64,000 nucleotides of DNA from Linum tenue (lineage: Eukaryota > Streptophyta > Magnoliopsida > Malpighiales > Linaceae). The stretch is from the NCBI GenBank assembly GCA_946122785.1, contig CAMGYJ010000002.1, forward strand, positions 61,281,703-61,345,702, written 5' to 3'. This document shows, one piece after another, positions 11,153-23,415 of this stretch. The number at the start of each line of letters is the position of its first letter. Position 1 is the stretch's first letter. The translations under genes were made by a program, and so were the position numbers. The notes beneath the pieces were generated by a model that saw only the letters and a list, made by a program, of their open reading frames with translations, was not told where the DNA came from and did not search any database.

Positions 11153-14100
11153 TTACGAATTCTGGCGGAAGGACAGCCTACTGAGCGAGTCGATCCTTAT
11201 GATAACATCCTCGTCCTCTGCCCCTGACTCATCCTCACTGTCACTCCTCTCCTCCACACTCTGCCCTCCTTTCATTGTCACACCACCTTCACCTGCATCC
11301 CTCGACGACGCCTTTTCCACCCCACCAACATCCATCCCGCTTCGCTTAGCTTCACTAGAGATGACCGGATATCCATGGAACGATGCAGCTTTCCCCATGC
11401 TACGTGATCCTTTCGCTCCAGCACTCCAAGAAGTGGGAGCCCGCCCGCCCACATCCACCTTTCCACCACAGATTAATAATTAGGACGCGAACAAACCAAC
11501 TCAACGTTTTAGCGAATACAAACTTCACAACAGAGAGGATATGTGAGAAAATGTTGAGTTGTACCATGCTGCCAAAGGTGCTCAATTGCATTGCTCTTGC
11601 TGATAAGCTGCTCGCTGGCCGACCCTCTCTTTGGACCTTTTCCTTCTGCTGCTTGTACAAACTTTCTGGCCAACTCATGAGGCCGCCGTGCTCTTTGCTA
11701 AGGGGTCTATGGACATGATCAATTGATATCAACGAGGATGACCTCCTCTTTAGACCACCGTCAGCTTCGAATTTTGAAGTATCAAATATGATTACTCTTG
11801 CTCTTGTCTCAACCTGATACCACAACCCCTGATGCGAAAAACTAGAGGCGTTTCTACCTGTAAATCCATGAGCTCCATTAGTGGTTCCCTAGCTATACCC
11901 AGACAGGGAGCAAAAAAACACTGCAATAACCCCAAAATGCAAAAGACACAACTCATCCAGGGGTCATAAAACTTTCTTCCGCCACAACAAAACAAAAATA
12001 TATAATAAACTTCATTTTTTGTTGTTGAATAAACTATGTTTAAACTTCAGAGAATTCTTCAATCAGCTTTTTCTTTTTATTTTATTTTGTGCTGTGCAAA
12101 CAAAATTTGTCTAAGTCTCTGTACAAAACTCAATGCTACAACAATGTAAACACTGACAGCTAATCAAGATTTGGTCACAATTTCTAAATGAAAAGAGTCA
12201 GTCACTAAGTAGACAAATTCGAAGGCAATTGAAAAGATTACAGTAGTGAAGCCTCATACTGCTGCCAAAAAAAGAGCTGATGCACAGTATGAGAAAGGGG
12301 TAAAGGAAGAAGCTTTCACGCTACCTGACATGGAGCCTCTCTGGAAGCTTTGACCTCCATGCATCCCATGTACATTTTGAGAGCTTTGATTCCCTTGTGC
12401 TGGAAATAAAGCTGCAGGTGAAGTAACCAATTCTTCTTGGACACCATGCGATTTTATGAACCCCTCCAAAAGAAACCCAATGGAGCGAGGAGGTATTTCT
12501 ATGGTTTCACCCCTGATGTAGGTGGTCATCACTGACCGTTCTACAATAAGAGCTCTCAAGTCATGCATTGTCATTTTCTCAAATACTTGTGGAAGCAAGA
12601 GTTTAGCTAGAACGATAGCACTTTCCTGCAAAAATTAACCATCGTGAACTACTGATATGCATGCAAAAGATAGATATTGAAGATTGCTAGAAGTACAAAC
12701 TGATAATAATCTGATGTACTTTATTCTGCCCCTTCTAGGTGAATGAAAAGGCAACGCACTACCACCCATATAACTGAGAATCCATATTCATTTTCTTTCA
12801 CTCTCATTGGGTTAAGTCAATCACAAAAACGTGGTATCAGATATATATTCTGCATTCCAATAGATCATAAACAGTACCTGCCATAAGAAAGCTTCAACTG
12901 CTGGGTCGGACCTTAATGCTGAAAGTATTTTCTCACTTTCAACAAAAAAGCCAAGCACCACGGAGTCAGTTACCATATTACATATGTATGGCTTTCTTAC
13001 TAGAACCTCATATAGGCCCAGTGTGCTACCATGGGTGAAAGTTGGATGAAGCGAGTACCTGCTCCTCATGCCCTTACTTGTCCACTACAAACAATAGGCG
13101 TTATAGTGAAGGGTTTTTCAAACAGAAACAAATAAACTAAAAAACAAAAGGAGATGGGAGACATCAAAAAGTAGTACTCCTGAAGCCAACTAATCCATTC
13201 AATCCCATAAATGTTCATGCCCTTACCTTGACAACGCCATTACAAATAAACCAGACACCAGTAGGATTGGAGCCTTCTTTGTAAATTGGAACGCCACGCA
13301 GTTTCATTATTTCTTTGCTTGAACCTGCAAGTGGTTCGCGGATGGCAGGTGGGAGAGCACCCAACAAAGGATGTACACTGATCAAATCGTTTATTTTGGG
13401 TATCTTTACAAGAGGAGGATTCCTGAGCAGCCTTTTCAAGTCGGTCTGCAATGAGAAGGTATTAAACTATCTAACTTAGCAAAGTTACCAAAGAATCAGC
13501 TTGGAGTAACGCATACAAAGAGTATAGGTTATGCACCTGCACAGAATCATGAAGATGAAGCATCTCTTTCTGCTCCAATAAGCCAGACTTCTCAAGATTT
13601 TGAACATAATGAATCAAGTGGTTAAGCACTGAATAGGTTACTTGTCTTGTCTTCACTACACGTAATACCTGAGAAAGTTTGGATTAACAATTTCAATTTC
13701 CATGGTCCAGTGGCCCCTTGTTTGTTACAAATTGAAAGAAACACAGTAAAAGAATATGAAATGGATCCTAATTATTAATATATCATCTTAAATTCACCAT
13801 AGAAGAAAAATTGTACCTGCCAAAACCAAACCTAATACAACAAGATCAAGAGTTCCACCACCAACTCCAAACAGAATCAAGTTTATTTGAATAGGAATAT
13901 AATGCACATCACCACAAACCTGAGGAAATGTAACACGAACGTCCTCCAAGAATTTTCTTGCATCTTCTCCTTCAGCCTCACTTTCATTAATGACAATAGA
14001 AGCAATATCACTGTCACCTACAAGTACACAATAAGAATCAGATTCTCCAAAGCTGGCATTAACATAATCATGTCTGACAGGATGCAATAGATAAATTGCT

Positions 14101-17100
14101 TCTTATATCAGAAAGAGAAAAGAGAACATTGAAATCACTTATATGGCAGTAAGTTTGAGGTTTACAAGATCGATCCTAAGTTTCAGTTGTTTTAAAAAAA
14201 GCAAAGTTTCAGTTAAGACTTAAGCTAATAGACTTTCAGACTTCCAAAACCAAGCGCCCAAATGTAGTCTATCAATTGTTGTTTTAGCAATAGTAAGTAA
14301 CAGAAAGCATCAGTTACCTATGAAGTCATGCAGTTGCTGACGAGCAATTCTGTGGGCACGCAGAAAGGCAGCACATATATAGCATGCAGATTCCAGCCTC
14401 TCGACAGTGAAAAAAGTAGCCATTTTTGGAGGGCAATAGCTTGTCTGAAGAAATTTGTAGTAGCTGGGGAAATGCACATTTGATCTTAAGCCCCTCCAAT
14501 CACATAAAGGCTCATGAGCTGCCAAGTCCATCGCTTCATCTATGGACTGCATCAAGATATTGGCAGTTGACTGTGTTATCCTTCCCTCTTCGAGCATCAC
14601 CCAGTAAGCCGACTGAACACCTAGTACAAGGATAATTTTCTTAGATTAGCTAGCAAGTCCACTCATAAGGAGGAGAGTACACCTCAACTTGCAGAATTAT
14701 GAAGATAAATAATCCCATGCTGGAAGTACATAGATAGTTTACATGACTTGGGGACAGAGCAACATCTATTCTCACTGTGATCCTATTCTACAATGAGGAT
14801 CTACAATCTTCAACACTCGTACATTTCTCACTATGCAAAGTGCTATATCGGTTTGCTCGAACTATTGCCAATTTTAATTGTCTAAATAGCTTATTGCGTT
14901 TGTCAATTCAACTATTACCAGCAGATGTGTGTGCAATGGGGTGTTATCGTTTTATACAAATACAGTCTTCATACATTCCCCCGTTGCTTTGGATTCACAA
15001 TTGATACGCTCCCCACTACATATTCTCTCCACATGTATCATAGGTAAAAAAAACAGTTATAGGCATCAGTATAGAAATGACAAGCTCTCCATCTCCTTAT
15101 AGTAATGAACTACTTATGAGAACCCTAGTAAAGTGTGTCATTCTGTTTCTTTCAAATGGCTGATCATAGTTAGCTAGTTTATCTTCTGCAATGCCAACTA
15201 AATAGAGATAAGGATAAAAAGGTGCAGTCGCTCAGACTAAGGGTATGGTTAGATAAAAGAGGAATAAAAGCACTATAAAACTTAAGACTTCATAGTGAAC
15301 TATAAGATTAAATTGCAGCAGACACTTCTCGAGAAAGTATAACAAAAAAAAACAGTTATAGGCATCAGTATAGAAATGACAAGCTCTCCATCTCCTTATA
15401 GTAATGAACTACTTATGAGAACCCTAGTAAAGTGTGTCATTCTGTTTCTTTCAAATGGCTGATCATAGTAGCTAGTTTATCTTCTGCAATGCCAACTAAA
15501 TAGAGATAAGGATAAAAAGGTGCAGTCGCTCAGACTAAGGGTATGGTTAGATAAAAGAGGAATAAAAGCACTATAAAACTTAAGACTTCATAGTGAACTA
15601 TAAGATTAAATTGCAGCAGACACTTCTCGAGAAAGTATAACCAAAAGAAGCCAATGATTGGCAAATGCTTCAATTGCCGACTTTTAGACGTGAATTTCGC
15701 TCCACATAAGTGCCGAAAACCTCGGATCTTAGATGGTATTTCTATTTTGGCTCCAAGGATTGGGGAATGCTTCAGTAGCAAATATATAGGCATAGAAACG
15801 GTAGTTAATACGGCAAACATTTCAGTTATTTACAGATGGGAAATACAAAGAGAAAAAGAAAAAGGATAACAGATCTGTAAGTTACACAACAAATATGGTG
15901 CAGATGAGATCTTTCTTTTCATTATTTGGTATCCAAAGGCTGATAAGTCACTAGACATGTATATTTTCTTTTGATTTGACATACAGTAAATCAGAGAACA
16001 CCCCTCAGCCAAGAACAAAAAGAATACATTCACATCCAAGTACACACATTCTGCTCCATGAACTGATCATTCACAAGAAACACACAACTAGAAATGAAGG
16101 GTGCTTACCATTCAGAAGGCGTATTCGAATATCTTTCACATTTGTAGGGTCAAGATCAGTGTTGGTTTCAGATGCCCCATGTGGATGTACACTTTCTCCG
16201 TCCAAGCTGCTTAAGGTTTTAATGTATCTTTTAACAGTAGGCCAGTCCACTGGTCCAAGTTCTTCGTCGTCTCCAAGATCGCCAAAAACCTCTAGAGCTT
16301 TATTCAACATTTCATATTTTGTATACTCCAATATGCGTTTCTAGAGAAAGATAAAAGAATAAGGAAAAGGGTGAGCAGAGAAACCTCCAAACGACTGGAA
16401 AGTAGACAGTGCCATATTAGAGCATATGCACAATCCATTAACTCTTAAGCAAGTAGCAAGAGGAAGGCACTAACTCATACAGATTCGTTGAGGTTGCATG
16501 GTACTTGCAAAGATATGTATTTTAGGACATATTACCCATGAGCAAAACTTAAACAAGAAGTTGTACACTAACTTCAAAACTCACCTTAGTAGCTGATAAC
16601 TTGTCCATATCCAAAAGATGTAGAACAAATTGGGTAGTTGATCCATTTACAATTAGCGTCAGAAACACAATTCCTCCCGTGAAGAAAACAAACTACAGAA
16701 GTCAAGGAAACATTGATTAACCATAAAGAGCAGTAAACCATCACCCTGATCCATCAAGAAAGTAAACTAATAAAGAAGAATCATTCTCATGGACAGATCT
16801 CTCTTTTTAACATTGTAAACAGTCCATACAAAGGAAGCAAGCGTGCTACGAGGACTCACCAGCTTTCCAGTCTCAGGACTGATATAAGTTGAGCTATCGC
16901 TAGTTCGCTGTAGCACACAAGATGAAAAAATGTTAGAAACTCGAAAAAAGTGAACGGTGAGCTATTCATATAAGAGTGATAGACAAGCTCATATACCCCA
17001 ACTTCATACCACGTATGCACAGGGGCCTAGGGGGAAATAAAATTCCCAAACCCATACTCAAAATTGATCATTAGATAGAGGAAACTTGCCTTAACAGACA

Positions 17101-20100
17101 GTGCAAGCGACAATGCAACTGCTCCTCGCAAACCTGACCATATGAGAATAGTGGCCTCTTTCCATTCCAACCCATAACCAAAACACCGTAGAAAGGGAAA
17201 CAAAACCACAACAACAACGAAACGTGATAGTTGGACAAAAATGTACAGAAGAATAAGGTAGCCCCAAGAATTTCCTGTAAAAACATGCAAACAGCTAAAT
17301 GAGTTATTGGAAAGACAAGAACATGTAGAAACAAAAGACTCTGTCATAAAAGGAAAGCGCTACAAGTTGGAAATGCAACAGTTGCACAACTACAAGAACA
17401 AGAAGCAATGATTCTAAAAAAATTGCTATCAACTTCAAGAGTTGACGAACTCCAGAGAAGGATTGTTAAGGAAAAAGAAGTACACTGATCCCATATTAAG
17501 ATCCTAATTGGAGTTTATAACATTAATATTTGAATTTCTTATATGAGCTCCTGAAACTTCAAGATTACTTCTTTTTTTTTAATTGTATTCATGAGCCACT
17601 TTGTTAAACAAGTCTATTAGGAAACATAGGCTATTCTAAGATCGAAAGTAATAATACCATGGTTGTGAAAAATGCTGTCACTGCCCAGAACACCTTCAGC
17701 TATAACAACACCACTGCAGAGCAGAGAAGACAAGAAACATATTTAAAATTACTAATTTGGTCGCGTATTTTGTGCATATCTATGCTTAAACGTATTTCAA
17801 GAAAAAGAGACACAAAATAATAAAATACAGCAAACTTGGATCCTGAGAAGAAAGAACATCTACCATAATTGGAGTTATAAGTACTGAAAGCCTCATGCAC
17901 TTCTGACTTGCTATGTCCCTTTGATTCACCTTAAGCTAAGTTATATGATAAATACAACTAGGTTTTTCCTCGAGCCAACATTAATATGTACGAACTTAGC
18001 ATTCATAATACGATAACTATGCATACAACCTATACTGGGACTATATTATGATGTTATTTTTCAGTCTTGAGGTAATTCTGATATAGATTCAACAAATTAA
18101 AACAACCCGGATGGCAAGAGCTTCATGGTTCCTCGAAAAAGTATGTGATGCTGCAGTTGTCATAAAAGGAGAGAGAAAAAGAAACTCATCCATGTGGTCA
18201 CTTACAGCCAAGTACTAAGACTTAGAGCATTTAAACTTATGTCATTGCAGCACGCAGTGCTTTAAATATAATTTGTATTACTGCCTTAAAATTTTTATGA
18301 ACTTTCACAGCAAATGCATTTCCAGATTTTTTTTTTTTTTGGCTATTCTTACTGCATACAGTGCCTCAGCAGGAGTAGTACAGCATTGGTGTAAAACTCT
18401 TCTTAGTCCTATTGAGATGAAGAAGACATATGGACCAAATCAGGCTCCAGGAAAAATAGATCTATGAAGTGAATTAGAATAAGAAACCCAGATTCTGAAC
18501 CAATCTTAAAAGTCAGCCCCCTTGTCTTAGAATCCTCTGCTCTGTCTGATCCATGTATTCTCTCAAAACACATATTTGGCAAATAAAAACAATGTATCAT
18601 CAGAATTCATAATCCTAGGGTGCAGCAGAACATGCTTTATGTGCTGGGCCTTTTTTATTGCAGTAGCATGTTCTGGAAGTTCCGCTACTGATTGCGTTAC
18701 CCCCCCCCCCCCCCCCCCCCATCTCAGTAAATTCATCACTGGCAAGCAGCGAAATATATTAAAATGGTGAAATACCACAGGCGTTCATGATTTGATAGAC
18801 CTTAATTGTACCGATTACCGTGCTCTCACCTCAAGATGAAGATTAAAGTATTTGCAATATAAGCAATCATTTCCCTGAAAACAGAAAACATAACATCATT
18901 AATTACAGGCCGCTGGCTACTGCCCATATCAAAGTACTGACAGCAGCATCGAATAGAAAACTTAAGCTCTAGAATAAAAGTAAACTATTGATCCACGACA
19001 AACTTCAGATTCCCAACTTCAACAGTTTAAAAGATGATCAAACACAATGCAGATCAAGACTTTCTAAGAATTCAGATATGTTTTAGTCCAATTGATTGGT
19101 TAAGGGTAGAACATTTTCCAAACAGCATGCAGATCAGGAAACTTCAGATTCCCAACTTGAACAGTTTAAAATATGATCAAACAAAATGCAGATCAAGACT
19201 GTCTTAAGAATTCAAACATGCTTTAGTCCAATTGATTGGTTAAGGGCAAAACACTTTCCAAACACAATGCAGACCAGGACAAATAAAACATTTCCCAACA
19301 TCGCCATAACCAGAGAGGTTATTTAGAAGATAAAGACGCACCAAAAATTATGCAAGCTCTCTTGCCCATCACCCTTGAAAGCCGTCTTAGCAACTGCAGC
19401 ATAAAACCTGTCCAAAGGCCACGATGAGGGAGGATACCAATTTTACTTGAGTGCAGTAGTTATCCATAAATCATAAACATACATTCCTAGTGTCATCACA
19501 GTCAGAACCCCTGAGACATCAGCACCCTCTTGCCCCTGTCACATAAGACACTAGCAAAATTCAGCTCAAAATCAAAATTGAGAAATTACAAGCTAAAGAT
19601 TTTGACCAAAAAGTTACTAAAAATGCAAAAGTTTTCCTGAGATAAACAAAAATGGGTTGAATGGATTCTTTTCATGATGATATAGATACAGTGAGTAATA
19701 ACATGGACATGAACATGAAAGATGCACAAAACTACATTTAGAAAACAGCCCTAACAAGCTCTAATAAGAGGCACAAACAACAACGATCCAGACAACCTGA
19801 ACCTACTAAACCGTTTATGGAAGATGCACATTTCTTTACTACAATTTTTAAAGCCGATTAAAAAAAGAAAACTGGCTATGCATTATTCTTCTAATAATCC
19901 AAAACAAAAGGGTACAGATGGAATGTAGAAAATCTGTTGTGGTTGACATTTCACCACAACGAACCAGACATTACAGATAAGACACTGTGGAGTTGCCTAG
20001 AGTTGGAAAGGTACGTACGGTGAAATAAGCAACATAGCTCACAGCAAGTGTAAGTGCAATCTCTATCACTGTGTCATTAAAAATAAACCCAAGCCATAAA

Positions 20101-21628
20101 ACAGAGGCGATTCCGAAAGCCAGACCAATACCTACACTGGACCAGGGAAAAAGAGTGTCATAAAGCCTTTTTGCCATTGGGACTGAAGTAATAGATGAGA
20201 CTTACGCTCCAAGTGAGACTTGTGTTAAGAATTTGATGATGGCACCCCCATCATAGGTGTTCCCAAGGACCATCCGGAAAAAAAGCTGATAGACCACAAT
20301 AGCCGTACTGGATACACAGACAAGTGCATTTAAACAAGAGAAAGATATCAGCTACTCGATACCAATAAATTGAAGTATAAATTTCCTGAGAAGATAAGTA
20401 TATGTATAACCAAAAAGGGGGGGAAAATACCCATCATTCATCAAGGATTCTCCCTCAATAATTGTACTAAGTTTTTTGCTAGCACCAAGCTCTTTCAAAA
20501 GAGCAACAACAGCAACAGGGTCTGTGGCACTCAAAAGTCCCCCAAGCAACAATGATGTTTTCCAGCTCCAGTGATACGGAAAAGTTAGCTGCAGTCCAGT
20601 ATTGTGCATGTTATAGTTAAAAAAATATATGGCTAGCTTCTATTCGGGGACTCAGTCATACAAACTAAGATACCTTCAAAGCTGATCCAAGGCAAAATGT
20701 CGATATCAGAACTCCTGGACCAGCAAGTATGAGCATCTGTGCCATGCATCTCTGTACAAACATTGGCAGAGGAGAAGTAATTGCTTAAGTGCACAAAATA
20801 TGTTTCTCATGAGTTCTTGCTTATCTACAGTCATTTTGGGTTACCCCGAGAATGTCGATGCAAACTTCAAAACTTGCTTGTTATTTCAAGAAGCTTCTCA
20901 ATGTCCATAGTAAAGCACACACAAGGGTTCATCATTGGTAAGGTTCCTATGAAGCCAGTTTAAGAGGGGTGGACAACAATCACTGTGTGTATAGAACGAA
21001 CCTTAATTTGATGGAGTTCCATTGAGAAGGAACTCTCGAACAGCAGAGCAGGAAGAAAAACGGCCAACAGAAGGTCGGGATCAATACTTGCCCCTGCAGA
21101 TTGAAACAAAAACAAAAAAAAAAGGCGAATTGTATGCCCGTTGACTTGAAATCTCCAAACATGGATCCCATCCCACTCTCAGGAAACAGATAAAGAGACG
21201 AAATTGGGAAACTTACAAATCCGAATTCCATCGCCGATCTTTCCCAATTTATGACTGGTCCCATATTCTGCAGAAAAATCCAAACAAAACCCAAAAAAGA
21301 AAAGAAAGAGTGAGAAATCCGTCTCTGAGTTACAGCAACCGAGGCGCGGAAGCTGGAATGTTTTCAGGATTGATCGGAATGAAAGTGGAGAACCTAGGGA
21401 TCCAAGGGCAATCCCAATGATGAGGAGTGCGACCGTGTACGGAACTCTAGTACCCCGCAACACATGCCTGGAGGCAATCCCTAGCACCAAAGACAAGCCG
21501 AAGAAGATGACGGCATCCGTGGGGTTGGAAGCAAGTGGAGAGGAGGTCTCGGCCTCAGCCGCAGCCACTGCCATAACAGGGTAGCCTTGGTCGAGGTCCA
21601 GGATACTGATACTGCTGCTGCCTGTCAT
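11153..21628 (-). CDS. SOS1: Plasma-membrane Na+/H+ antiporter SOS1 (NHX7/8 type)
   Basis: SOS1 exports Na+ in exchange for H+ at the plasma membrane and is the output of the SOS3-SOS2 salt pathway. Over 20 exons can be read. Exact edges: 21394-21628 (ATG, MTGSSSISILDL), 21217-21267, 21002-21093. Later ones lie near 20672-20753, 20430-20590, 20203-20310, 20019-20150, 17090-17273, 16110-16340, 14320-14620, 13228-13447, 12330-12626 and 11566-11840, with the last ending at 11153. The antiporter core has RGTRVPYTVALLIIG, the LLSATDPVAVVALLKELG and EGESLMNDG motifs, and SGLRGAVALSLALSVK. A long cytosolic tail follows with a cyclic-nucleotide-binding-like fold (SNPTGVWFICNGVVK) and the auto-inhibitory region (VETRARVIIFD, EHGGLMSWPE). 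The C-terminus, RIDSLSRLSFRQNS, keeps the serines of the family's SOS2 phosphorylation site. Length is near the usual 1,140 residues and no disrupting change was seen. Confidence 0.93.
15046..15641. repeat. 298-bp tandem duplication in a SOS1 intron
   Basis: Two adjacent copies, 15046-15343 and 15344-15641, run from a poly(A) stretch through CAGTTATAGGCATCAG to GAGAAAGTATAAC. They are almost identical. The differences I saw are one base in CATAGTTAGC against CATAGTAGC and the length of the A run. The copies lie inside the SOS1 intron between the exons ending near 14620 and starting near 16110 in genome order, so the protein is not affected. Confidence 0.85.
18700..18720. repeat. Poly(C) tract, 21 bases
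   Basis: An unbroken run of C on the plus strand (G on the SOS1 sense strand) inside a SOS1 intron. Homopolymer C/G runs this long are rare in plant DNA and the exact length may be a sequencing or assembly estimate. Confidence 0.8.
19002..19280. repeat. Diverged 139-bp tandem duplication in a SOS1 intron
   Basis: Copies begin with ACTTCAGATTCCCAACTT at 19002 and 19141 and share AGTCCAATTGATTGGTTAAG later in the unit. They differ at many positions, so this is clearly older than the 298-bp duplication at 15.0-15.6 kb. It is wholly intronic. Confidence 0.75.
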
Positions 21629-22186
21629 TTACGTACCGTTGTCCCAACTGTCAGTGAGCTCTGTAGCCGGAAATCGAGCGGTCTCCGGCCGGCTGACTGT
21701 CTTTACCTGGAATTCAGTTCACGTTTTGGTTTCGCAGAAAGAGAGAACACTGCGAGTGGGAGAGAAGAGAAGTGGGGGGAGAGCGAGGAAGAAAGGACGC
21801 TGTGAATATGTCATGTGATTGTGATGTGATTAGCAGACTATATTATCTCCCGTGACCCGCACTCTCTCTTATACTAAAATCCATTATCTTCTCTGTTCCC
21901 CTAATATAAAAAAAGGTTATCAAAAATCGTATTTAGGTACAAATACAATTTACCCTTATGGGATCCCTTGGACTAGAGATACAATTAGGCAACGGTCAAT
22001 TTGAGATGTCAATCCGTCTGCTTTTGGTTCTTGGATTTGGAGAAAGATAGTGAAACGCAGATACGAAGCTTTATGGCAGATCTCAGGGGGAATGGCCTTT
22101 TTTTTTTTCTTCTTAAAAATGGGATGGAAAGGTCCTGAATAGATTCTCAGTTAAACTGATATGGAAATCCGTATCAGTGCACTAAA
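21629..22186. other. SOS1 upstream region / SUVR3 downstream region
   Basis: This stretch lies between the SOS1 start codon and the SUVR3 stop codon; both genes are on the minus strand. It must contain the SOS1 5' UTR and promoter and the SUVR3 3' UTR. Purine-rich sequence (GAGAGAA, GGGAGAGAAG) at about 21735-21790 would be the CT-rich leader of SOS1. I see no clear TATA box that I would defend. Confidence 0.4.
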
Positions 22187-23415
22187 CTAAGTCGCTTCAG
22201 AAGGCAAAGTTCCAGAACAAACAGGGCTGCCACAGAAGCACTGCCGCCCATTCGGCCTCGCCCTGCTCTGGCCGTAGCTGAAACAGAGCTCTTCGTCTTT
22301 GCTAATGTCTCTGCTGGCAAAGAAACAGAGCCGAGGCAAGAAAGCTCCAGGGCTCCTTACTAACACCGTCCACAGGTTCCCGCCATCACAGGAATGATTG
22401 ATGAATTTCGCCACGTTCCCTATCTTCGTCGCATCAATGTTCACCCTCAAACAAGCTTTCCCAGATGGGAGATGCTCTCTCACCACCAAAAGTGCTGAAG
22501 AAGAGAACCGGCCGCCGTCGTAGGCCTGCTGCCGGCGTCTTGCTTCTTGGGTTGTCAGCAGTTCCCCTGTTCCAAAGCAATGCGTGCGGATTATTAGAAT
22601 AAATTGCCTGAATCGCCGGCGCCCATGGTTTACCGAATATTCATTGGGTTGGATAGCTAGAACTTATTATATGCCAGGATACAAAATGACCCCAAAAAAA
22701 ATTATGATTCTAAGCCTATAAACAAACTTCGTTGATTCAAGTAAAAGAGATCAGAAGAAACAGAGGAGGTGAAAATGGCGGATTTACCGGTATATTCACA
22801 GACGAATTGGCCTTGTGGAATCAATTGATCGGCCAACAAGCACCAGCTTTTCCTTTCACTCCAAACAATCTTCAGTTTAACCCTAATTCCTCTCTGGGTC
22901 AATCGATTCCTGCATTCCAATCCACATCCGCAACCTGATCCGCACTCGCTGAGTACTCCCACTTCAAGCTCTTCCCTTTCCAAACTTCGATTCCCAATTC
23001 CGCATCCCTCGCAACCGCATCCGCAGCCGTTCTCCGCGGCTGATTGTTTCGATGAGCCTGCTCCAGCGACGGTGGAGGAACTTGGGGAACCCCACGGCTG
23101 GCGGTCGGGGGATTCGGACGAGAGCAGCTGAGATTCAGCGTACAGGAAATAGGCATATGGCGGGGAGTTTCTCTGGCTGCTGCCGCGGAAAGGAACGGGA
23201 AGTTTCTCCAAGGATCTGGTAGCGTCGGAGGTTCGCCGGAGAGTGATGAGCCGGGAGAGTTGTGCTAGGGTTTTGCAAGTGGAGGCGGCGCTGGCGAGTT
23301 CTCGTGGGTTCAGCCATGGAAGGATGAGCTCCGCAGAGCAAATTAGAGGATTGACATTTGGGTCTTCTTCTCCTTCGGCCTTCTTCTGTTGCTTCCCCGT
23401 CGCCATTTCAGGCAT
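22187..23415 (-). CDS. SUVR3: SET-domain histone methyltransferase, SUVR3-like
   Basis: Two exons, 22788-23415 and 22187-22566, join in frame (ACC G / GG GAA) to 335 residues, close to the length of Arabidopsis SUVR3. The start is MPEMATGKQQKK; a second ATG three codons on is possible. The N-terminus (about residues 24-70) is an F-box-like stretch: LILPWLNPRELASAASTC. A compact cysteine-rich pre-SET region follows (CGCGCEGCG, CGSGCGCGLEC), then SET: QFVCEYTG ends exon 1, and exon 2 carries ELLTTQEA, the catalytic and cofactor-binding FINHSCDGGN, and ELCFSYG. A post-SET CFCGSPVC lies near the end. All motifs needed for a SAM-dependent lysine methyltransferase are present. The family acts on histone H3 in the nucleus; the precise target residue is not deducible here. 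Confidence 0.9.

Noticed and set aside
11153..11825. Long open frames on both strands over the last SOS1 exons could be read as separate genes (for example plus strand 11133-11483).
   Set aside because: The minus frames match the SOS1 C-terminal tail in order, including VETRARVIIFD and the terminal RIDSLSRLSF; the plus frames are shadows.
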